Part shown: piece by piece, positions 54,900 through 64,000 of the stretch
Numbering within the stretch: the stretch's first letter is position 1
Layout: each line of letters opens with the position of its first letter
DNA from: Azolla pinnata
Lineage: Eukaryota; Streptophyta; Polypodiopsida; Salviniales; Salviniaceae
Length of the DNA: 64,000 nt
Direction: 5' to 3'
Assembly (NCBI GenBank): GCA_037176905.1
Contig: JBBBWG010001448.1
Coordinates: forward strand, 1 to 64,000
Notes under the pieces: model-generated
Database searches by the model: none
What the model was told of the DNA's origin: nothing
The model's input: only the letters and a program-made list of their open reading frames with translations
Made by a program: the position numbers and the translations under genes

Positions 54900-57800
54900 T
54901 TGCTTCTTGTTTCTGCAGCGGCATCGCTGCAGCAATATGGACAGCAATGAAAATTCCAGCAATATGTCTGCTGGAAGCAATCGGAAACTAGGGAGCAAGC
55001 GAAGGTGGCAGGCAGACTAGAAGCTACCCACGCAGCTCAAAACCCTAAGGAACAATAGAAAACCTAGGGAGGAAACAAAAGAGGCGGTCTTGAACTTGCT
55101 GTGTAGCTCAAAACCCTAAACAACAATATAAAGCCTAAGCAGCAAGCGAAAAACAACGAGCGATAAACGTTGTCTAGAACCCTGAACAGTGGACAAAAGA
55201 AGACAAAAAATAAACAAGTAAAAGAAACCACAACCGGAGGAGGATGTAAGAGGAAAACTTAAGAGATCATCAAAGCAGTAGAATGCAAGAGGAAAGCAAG
55301 AGGACGAAGACGGAAAAACTACTACCTTGGATTAGTTTCTTGCGTACGACTCCCTTGCACTGGTTTCTTTCTTATGGCAGCTTAATTTTACTCCAAATTA
55401 GGTTTTTGCATAATTAGGGTTGTTTATCCTAATAATATGCCCGCATAACCCATAGCATACTTACATCAATCATACATATGGTAGCATATTAGAAATAATC
55501 ATGTTCTCATGCATGGAATGTTATAATTTAAAATTAAGGTCTGTGATTAGAGCTGGTTTTCCCTTGCATAAACTAGAATTATACTTTGGTTAGAAACTTT
55601 TCTCACATATTTAAGGATTTCTCATGGATGTATGGTTTAGAAGAAACTTGAATAATTAGGGCTTGCATATTGTTATATATAGCATGAGATAATGATTAGT
55701 GTGATCTAGGAGTTATAAAATTTAGGGCTCGTAAGCCCTTTTAAGAATGATATTTAGAGAAAAAAATGGAAAAGAAACGTCGAAAGAACAAAGCACATTT
55801 GTTTTGGATATGGTATTTAGGGTTGATCCAAATGTGCTAATTCAAAAGAAGAGCAAAACAAAGTTGTGAATGAAGTTAAAGGTCCATGTTAACCTTGCCT
55901 ACAACCTACAATTGATCCTTACCACATATTCTTTTTCTCAATTATGATATTTATTCTTGTTTTCTTTGCAAAAGTACTTCCACAAATTGCATTTATCCAT
56001 GCTTGGATTCTGAAACATTCGCCTAAACATGCATTGTGATAACAATGACAATTTATATTACAATCGCGCATAAAGTTGAAATTGTAAAGTCAAGATTTGT
56101 TTCTCAAATTTGAAACTAAGATTGGTTTTCCAAATTTGAATACAAAATCTCTAAAATGTTTATAAAACTATAAGCACAAACTTTAACGATCACAAAATGT
56201 TAGTTCCAAAACTACAATTAACAACTTGAGATTTGTCTCTCAAATTTCAAATTGAGATCTTCTAAACATTTTTCCAATTTGAAATGAAATGTTATTTCTC
56301 AAATCTGAAACTCAAAACTCCAAAGTACTTCAGTTACAAAAATAAGATTTGTTTCTTAAAATAAGTTTTATTTCTCAAATCATAAAATGAGCTTACATCA
56401 TTAAACTTACAAAATTGTAATCGCAAATTATTGGGATTTGCATCCCAAATATAAAATCGAGATTTGTAAACTAAATTTGAAATTGAGATCTCTAAAACAT
56501 TTTTCCAATTTAAAACTAAAAGCTAAGATTTCTTGCCCAAGTTTAAAACAAAGATTTATTTTCCAAATTTTAAAGTCTATTTAAATCTCCAAAAAGTTTC
56601 CAAATTTTCAATCACAATATTAAAATTTGTTCAAACTAAAATTGTAAACCAACATTTGTTTCTCAAATCTAAAACTAAGATCTATAAAATAAATCTGAAA
56701 TTGGTTAATTAAACAAAAGACAATAATTACTTGCTAGTTATTATTATTTTATATATTTATAATTGATCCTTGCCATACATGTCTAATTTAAATATTTAGA
56801 CATCATAGTTTTACTCTAATAAATTCTAACAATCATGAACCCTTTAACATTATGTTTCATCTAGACTTAAACTTAAGACCTTGTAATACATAATCTCAAA
56901 CCTAGATATTGCGATAACCCATCATTGTGATAGTAACTTATAATGTATTGATTATTGTATTGGAAAAAACTCTAAAACATTCTAGATTATATTAGAATAT
57001 TCTAGAACATCTTAAAATTATTTAGGTCTAGAACAATCTATAACAGTTCTAGAAAATAAAGGTATATAGATCTTATCAAATCAGTTTGAATCAATACTAG
57101 CTTTAAGTTCACGAAACCTACATTATATCTAACTCCTCTTTGTACTAATTCTATTATAATAAACTCATTATTCTCTTATCAATTCCCTCTCCTCTTTTCT
57201 TTTGTTTTCTTGTATATATCTTTCTTCAATTCCTTAATCTCTTACTTTGTTATGACACTCACATATTTACTTGTAGGTGTACTCTCAAGCTCATTTTCAG
57301 TAAGTTTGTTTGTAAACTATTACAAGTAAAACACCTCACGGCATGTCTAAATATATGCCCTAAGAATAGTATTTGTAAGGATTTAAAAATTAATTTTTAA
57401 TTTTTCAAATATAGTTTTATAAACTTATCAATTATTTTTTAAATATAACTCTAACTTTAAGAAATAATCTTTTTAGGTGTAAAATTAGAACATTTTAAAT
57501 ATTTAACTTGAAAACATATTGAGTATTTGATTTAGGGCTTATTATCCTATTTGATTTAGAGCTTAGTGGATAATAAGATAATAACAGTTGGTAATATTAA
57601 TGTAAAACATGAATGAGCACATTGGTGGATTTAAATTTGTAATGTTCATCTCTATGTACATATGATTACACTTCATCCATTCAAATATAAAAGCTTAAAT
57701 TAAATAATGTATAACATTTGTCTGAAAATCAAAATTTTATGAGATATTTTTATTTATTTTAATAAGTAAAAATTAGGAACAATAATAAAAAATTAAAACT

Positions 57801-60086
57801 AGATTATGTTCATTTCAATTGCACACAACATGAAGTGAGATGAATTAAACAAGTTCTCTAATAGACAAGACAAAACAAAGTTTTCAAGGTCATCATTAAA
57901 GAAACATTACAAATTAATATTAACAAAATCAAAATGAATAGGTAATGTAATAAACAAGAGTGTTACATAACATCTCTATCAAGGGAAAATTACAAATTTT
58001 ATTAACATGGTCAATAGGATGCAAGATTTAGGCTAACTAGAGAGATTTCTAAGCTAAACTTAAACCCTTGATCAGGCTAGAGATAGAGAAGAAGACAAAG
58101 GTGCTAAAGGGCCTTAGCGGCAAAAGATGCGGATGATCTAGGAGAATCTTGGAAGATGACCCTAATCTCAAATTTACCTTGAAACTAAAGGCCACAATGT
58201 TTTTCAAAGGTCGATTTAGATGCTTATTCAGTATCAATTTTCATTTAGTGATTTTTTAAATCATTTTGTTAAATCAATTATCACAGTATCCATCTGCGAT
58301 TAAAATTATTTTTCTTATGTACGTGACATTGTGTCATATAGATGTAAGCGAATGTAGGTTTAGACTAAGGCCTTGTGAAATAATCTAATTGTTGAATACA
58401 TATTCAAGTATAATAATTAAGCTTTGTAAAATAAATTTGGGGTGCTGGAGCATTTGGAGCATGAATTAAGCTAAGCTTTAAAGCATCGAAGGATCATCAA
58501 AGCGTATGCTTTCTCTCTATTGGATTTAAGAACCAACCCTTGTTTAACAAAAATGTCGATTCTCCTCAACATGCACAAGATCTTACCAAAGCAACAAGCA
58601 GCAGCCAAAGAATCAGGACAAAAGCTCGGAACAATTTCGGTACCTTGGCTTGTGATGTTTTGTTCAACATAATTAGTCGCCCTAAACATCGAAATTCATC
58701 TGGTGTATCCTAGTTTGAAGAACTTCGGGCTGAGAGTTGGGGCCGAGATGTACTCGAATGCCGATTTCACATGTGTATGATCGAGTTTTTACCAACTTTG
58801 AGCCCCTTGCTTGATCTGTCTTCTTCTTTTCTTTACCTATAATGGAATTAGATTCTAGCAATCTTATCCATATCATTGTTCTATTCTCTCTCTCTCTCTC
58901 TCTCTCTCCCCTATGTATACCTCATTGGGCATCAATATAGTTATTCTTCCATCTCTAGTTGGACCTGTTTCCAAGCTTAATCCATGATATACATATATTC
59001 TCCTCTATCCTCTCACCTCATGAGCATTTTGAGGTTTCCCACTAGAAGCAAAAATAGCATGATGAGAGCAAGCACTTCCTTCTCTGACCTGCGGCGCCAC
59101 CCGAAACCAGCTGGCTGTATATATGCCGCCCCCTAAGAGCATGCAAAAGGCCCTAAAAGGAGCGAAATCTAAATGCGCATTGGGGAAAAGCGCATCACGA
59201 ATCATCCATCATCGATTGTTTGTCGGGGTTGAATTCGGGCAAATGTTGGTTTAGGTAGGGATGGGGAACAGTTCCTATCTGTGCTTGCCGGAAAGAGGGA
59301 GGAGGAAAGCTCCCCGACATGGTCAGCGAGAATGTGTGCCAAACACCGACCGTGTCTGCCATGGCAAGAGCCTCTCGAACGACATGGGATATATATAGAT
59401 CAGGAAAAGAGCATGAAGCATCCATAACTAAAGATAGTGTAGTTGGGCGATCCGAGAAGGATCAATGGATAGCTAGCTAGCTAGCTAAGATTGGGGGGAT
59501 GATATGAGCATGTAGTTATTCGCCCACTAAGTCGAACAAAGGTGGCCATGCGCGTCCATTCACGACATACGTACTGCCGACAATCGCTGATTGACCGCTA
59601 TTTATGACCGATCGATCGGCTCCTCGATCCGTGAGCGGGATCGAGGCATATTTTCTCCTCTCTATCGGTCCACCCCTTTGACTCGCGACGAGTCTAAGGC
59701 GGGCACTATATGTAACTAGTCTCACGATCCTCCTTCTGTTGCTCGCGGAATCTCGCCATTGCGTTTGCGGGCAAGGGCTTCTTTTTTGGCAACAGTGGCT
59801 ACAGTTGGAGATGAGTGAAGACGGGGGGTTTCTTGCCATCATTAGTGAAAGCTAAAAGCGGAGCGAATAAAGAGAGCCAAAGCGCCCATTGACTGGCTTA
59901 ACTATTCGGAGAGCGATTCGGCGGCCTCGTGGTGCTGAAAACAATGCCGCTTATCGAGCACCTTAAGCGAAGAATAAGTTGCCATGTAGCTCGACAAACA
60001 AATCGAGACAATGACCAAATATGTCCAAAGAGCATCATCATCATATTCTTGGTGTGGTCCAAGAGCCAAGCTTCTTCAGATCATTC

Positions 60087-60120
<34 letters not shown>

Positions 60121-62430
60121 TCCATGTATGTTGCCTTGCGATTCGACGAAGGTGGACAGCGTTGCCAAATGAGTGTTGTAGGGAATCTCTTGCGCGAAAC
60201 CCCGCCCGCCTCTTCGAGTCCTTCATATTCCTCCTTCATCGTGCGCAGACGACCACGTGTAAAGAGGCTAATCCGTGCATGCGTCTGCGTTGTCGGTTTG
60301 TCAATGATACAAGCATCCAAATTAGCAAGAGCAAAAAAGCTTGGGGCCTTGTAAGTGGGGTTGACATGGAAAAGCGCGGAATCTAGATAGTGCCAGAAGG
60401 GTGGCATCAAATTATCTGTGCCTGTGTCTCCTGTCTGTAGCTGCGCTTGTATCTCGATCTTAGTCGCTCCTTTATTTGATGTTTTGTAGACTCTGTTACT
60501 TGTTGGAAACCTCTGCCAGAGTTGACTGCTGAGAGAGAGTGAGACTATAGAGATATAACTAAGAGGATGCACACAATAGATGGGACCCCAAGCAATGCAC
60601 ACCATGGGAAAAGTCATTGTGCCCTAAGCATAACATTGAATGTGTCGGATCGAGAACCTGTGGAATTGTTAGCCCAGAGAGCTAAGGATCTGCAAGGCTA
60701 TGCAGTTGCACAGGGACACATTAGGAAGCCAAAGATAGAAGAGGTTTGCCCGACGAAAGGGAAGAGCATGTCAATCTTGCCAACGCATTCAAGCCATCAA
60801 GAGGGTTGAGCTGCCTCAAGGGCAAGCTAAGGCACTTATGCCCAAGTAGTAATTTAGAGTCATCATGAGGGTTGAGCTGCAATAAAGATGAGCTAAAATA
60901 GACATTGGAAAGTTAGGTAGGATGTAATAGCAAAAGTGAGGCCAAGCCACAACATGGCCTAATAATTATTAAGACATTCAATGTGTATAGGGCATTGTTA
61001 CATAAGGGTGTCATAGAGTTATTGGTGAGTAATCAAGCTTTAAGTATAGGTGCATCTAAGAGTGTTTAGTTACACTTCATAGAGTCAACTCATCTCACCC
61101 CACAATCTCACTCTCCACTCATCCATTCACCCACTCATTAATTCACTCTATTGATCAAATAGTTAATATAAGGAGTTACATATCGACCTTACTTTTACGA
61201 GCATAACCATTCATTGTCTTTTACATTATCGTGTTCATACCATAGGGTTAGCTATAGTTAGCTATTTGACAATCGAAAGCTTCGATCCAATGATAAGAGA
61301 CAAAGATGTGAAACCTAGGGTTTGTGCTTATAAACGGAAGCTAGCTACCTTCATGACGTGAAGACTCTAATAATTGGGAAGGCTCTCGTTCCAAGCACGT
61401 GCATCTCTTTAACTCAATCTAAAGTATAATCTTCTCCATCACAATGGTATGGGACATTGATAATGGTCTATGCATATCTCCCACCATTCGGCTAGAGTGT
61501 AGTTAGATAGTTTAGACCATTTTTTCTCAATTCTTTATCATAATTAACTTAACGATTTAATAATCCGCTAAGACTTACCCTATACATTACCAATATAATA
61601 CAATTAGACTAAAACATATTAAACTATTGCACGAGAAAACATTGGTGTTAACTTTCCATTATATAAGTAAATGACAACAATATAATTTCCTATTGATATT
61701 GAACCTGTAAATTAGTCAAGGGCATAAGAAAGTAGACTTATCACATGATATTCTTGAGAAATATAAAAATAAAGAAGCTAAAAAACATGATGATTATAAA
61801 AACATTTGAAGGGGGCACACTCTTGGAGAGGAACGTTGAACTTGAGAGCTTGATTAGTATATTATGTAGCTATTGATTAATCTATTATATACCCTTATTT
61901 TAGTAGTTGAGATGTTACCTTGATCATTGCTCCTCTTAACATAAAAAATCATCTTATATAATCAACCCCTAATTACAGAAGCAGCTTGGATGCAATTGAT
62001 AATATATTCTCAAGGGTCAATTGTATTATCTGATAGGCAATTTAGATATTATACTAATTAAATATCTAGCTTTTATATATTATTAGTAATATTAACATGT
62101 TTGCATTGTTTGATATCATAAGGTAGGCCACATTAGTATTAGAAGCATCTAACATGCTTCTATCCCTCATTTATCCTTTTGTTACTTCCTTGTAATATAT
62201 TAGTGTTTCTCCTTCAATTTTCATGTATTCTTTTGCTAATAGAAAAAAGTCAATTAATAAAAACCTAATTAGCCCCAAAATCAACTCCTACAATATTGCT
62301 AATAAACTCTTTTGCTAGCTCCCTGTTAAGCCCCTTCATTCCACCTATGGCTCCATACACTAAATTATCATACGCGTAATCAACCCAAGACTAGTTTATA
62401 ACCAATGGAATTAACGTCTATCATTGTAAA
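54900..62430. other. AT-rich, gene-poor region
   Basis: From about 55,350 onward the DNA is clearly richer in A and T than the left part of the window. No exon with protein similarity is recognised. Open frames at 59516-59842, 59929-60354, 60081-60617 and 60567-60809 have no recognisable motifs. Short simple repeats occur, such as (CT)n at 58888-58908 and (CA)n at 60087-60112. It may hold old, unrecognisable transposons. Confidence 0.5.
55980..56710. repeat. Degenerate short-unit AT-rich repeat (TTTCTCAAATTTGAAA)
   Basis: Words such as TTTGTTTCTCAAATTTGAAA, AACTAAGATTTG, CAAATTTGAAATTGAGATCT and CTCTAAAACATTTTTCCAAT recur every 30-70 bases through the block, mostly in the same orientation. 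The TCAAATTTGA core is itself palindromic. It looks like a diverged satellite-like array. Confidence 0.6.
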
Positions 62431-62439
62431 AACATATTA

Positions 62440-62890
62440 TACTTATGTCCATTGTCAAAGATGTGGCTATCAGATAAAGACACAACGACATGCCTTACGA
62501 GATTGTATTCATACCAGTAAGGTTTGGTTGAGGATTTTGCAACTGTTGTGTCATGTAGATGGAAATGAAAGTTTAGGTTAGGGTAATGCAGCACGGGGAG
62601 GTAATGACCAATTTTTATTTTCTTATGATAGTTTAGGACAATGTCCATATAATAGAGGCTTTGTGTCTGATAGAGGAAAGGTATTTCGAAGGACTGTATC
62701 TAATATAGAAGGGCAGCCAAATGTAAGTAATAATGACGTATGGGAGTATGTGAGTGGAATTCTTATGTGTGGCATTTGGAAAGCTAGATGCTTGCGAGTA
62801 TTCCAAGGACTTGTAGAGCCACATGTAGAAAACGGTAATGATAATTTGGTTGGAGCTTGTGCATACATTAAAAGGACAATGAGATGATCT
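62440..62890 (+). mobile_element. L1-like LINE fragment, zf-RVT region
   Basis: Plus-strand frames, with stops between them, give QIKTQRHALRDCIHTSKVWL (about 62472-62531), matching the plant L1 pattern of Cys/His followed by HALRDC..TS.VW. About 190 bases on comes VWEYVSGILMCGIWKARCLR (about 62738-62797), the W..C.IWKAR motif that closes ORF2. This is a third LINE remnant. It is 5'-truncated and broken, and no tail is recognisable. Confidence 0.6.
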
Positions 62891-64000
62891 GCATGGAACT
62901 TTAAAAGGATTAACAAGTTTTAAACTAAGGTTTTACAAACTTGAGACGACCTTCGTGTATATAACTATCGTCATAGAGAGGTTAAATGAAATTTTTACCC
63001 CCTATTGTTTTTGTTCCCACCATTAAAAGGTAAATGATACTTTATAACTTGTGTACTCGTTTCAAGTGTAAAGTTTAATTTGTACTTAGTCTCTAGGTGT
63101 TTTTAATACTAAGTGAAAGATAGTTGAAGAAAAAAACATATTATATTTAAGGCCCCACCCTCAACTCTTCCTACTCTTTTAGTAAGGATTTTTTAAAAGG
63201 TATACTAATTTAAAGTTGTACGTACGTTAGGATCTATGGTAGTTTTCTAAACACCACTCGTTACTCTAATTAATGCAGCTAGTAACTATTTTTATTGTCA
63301 ATACCACTATTATTACAATGGTTCTTTCTCATGTGTCAATTATCACTCCTTCCGTAGTCGTGGTTATAGCTTGACAAACATATAAATCCTTGCCTTTGGC
63401 TTCATAATCTTCTTTTAGCCTTTGTTTCTATTTGGTTCAATAGTTTCTTTTTTTAAATAGTTTGGTCTAACATTTGAAACCTAGTATCTATCATCATTAT
63501 TTGGCATCTAAGTTGATTTCACTCAAGAGCCCAATTCTTATCATTAGTATGCACATCGACACTAGAAGTTTGAGGTCATACTCTATCAAGCCTCAACTTT
63601 ATTTTAAAAGGAGGTAGATCTCATAGAACGTCCAAAAGGTTGTAAAGGATATGACATCCTCAGCAGCTGATTCATCCAAGTAAGGAAGTTGAGTTAGATA
63701 GAAAGGTTTAGTATAAACAGTGGTGAAGCCCCCAAAATCAAGAGAAGATAACCTCAGAGTCTTGCGTATCGATAGTTGAGTACAATTTACAATAGAAAAG
63801 GGTCCGTAGCACAAGCAAAGCAAAGGATTGAGAATTTTTATAGTAAGGTGAGGACAATCTCTATATAATTTTTCGTACAATATATACACGGTCATCGCAT
63901 CACTAGCATTACGTGATAGCCACTTGCAAGCTACCGTGCATGCGCGCATGCACATTTATTAGACGAGCATCAATGGGATCGTCGATTTATAAACTGACGC
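62891..64000. other. AT-rich end of window, nothing recognised
   Basis: No coding similarity, RNA gene or clear repeat is visible. A 118-codon minus-strand frame at 63599-63955 has no known motif. It could be chance. Confidence 0.4.

Noticed and set aside
59516-60617. Overlapping frames of 108-178 codons on both strands
   Set aside because: No motif, no splice support, and one includes a (CA)n microsatellite. I cannot support a gene.
1-64000. tRNA, rRNA and other structured RNA genes
   Set aside because: No cloverleaf with a GGTTCGA(A/T)TCC arm in proper context, and no rRNA-like stretch, was noticed on reading both strands. A covariance-model scan would be decisive.
1-64000. LTR retroelements or virus-like insertions
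   Set aside because: No paired long terminal repeats, gag/pol-like frames or capsid-like proteins were recognised. The only retroelement traces are LINE 3' parts.

Overview
The window looks like nuclear DNA of a seed-free vascular plant, most probably a fern. Introns have canonical GT/AG borders and plant-type telomere repeats (CCCTAAA) are scattered throughout. Two very long intronless pentatricopeptide-repeat (PPR) genes carry the near-identical, MYAKCG-rich PLS repeats typical of the large PPR expansions of ferns and lycophytes. Simple-sequence DNA is abundant and there are remnants of L1-like LINEs. The species assignment is inference from style, not from a database match.

I could assemble seven gene models exon by exon with consistent splice phases, plus one decayed gene copy. 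Left to right: a three-exon WRKY transcription factor with a histidine/aspartate-rich N-terminus (686-3841, +); a five-exon NEP1-interacting-protein-like RING-H2 E3 ligase (8933-12466, -); a broken CCCH zinc-finger gene copy (17017-20662, +); a six-exon plant O-fucosyltransferase-family (PF10250) Golgi glycosyltransferase (24805-29536, +); a 19-exon SAMHD1/VENOSA4-type HD-domain dNTP triphosphohydrolase (31571-38499, -); a 1061-residue intronless PLS-PPR gene (40856-44041, -) followed by the degraded remains of its own E+/DYW domain (40289-40855); an unrecognised three-exon His-rich, coiled-coil, AT-hook-like protein (46929-48761, +); a second, 672-residue PLS-PPR gene (49062-51080, +); and the three-exon plastid ribosomal protein bTHXc/PSRP4 (52655-54229, -).

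The rest is repeats. Introns and flanks are built largely from young or degenerate tandem duplications with units of about 35 to 255 bp. A MITE-like element occurs three times (about 3100, 8184 and 45690). LINE 3' fragments lie at 14281, 22675 and 62440. Telomere-like minisatellites lie at 23125 and 44865, and there are long GAA, CATC, ATGT and CGCCAT arrays. Two 100-base assembly gaps (13891-13990, 46680-46779) fall in or beside repeats. From about 55,000 to the end the DNA becomes markedly AT-rich and almost gene-free.

The genes do not form a pathway. Two themes recur: organelle gene expression (two PPR proteins and a plastid ribosomal protein; the VEN4-type enzyme also affects plastid development in Arabidopsis), and ordinary regulatory or housekeeping functions. 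No phage-like, CRISPR-like or clearly new system is visible. The most interesting items are the PPR gene that has lost its DYW deaminase domain, the tandem-repeat construction of introns, the three-copy MITE family, and the WRKY domain with an unusual finger spacing.
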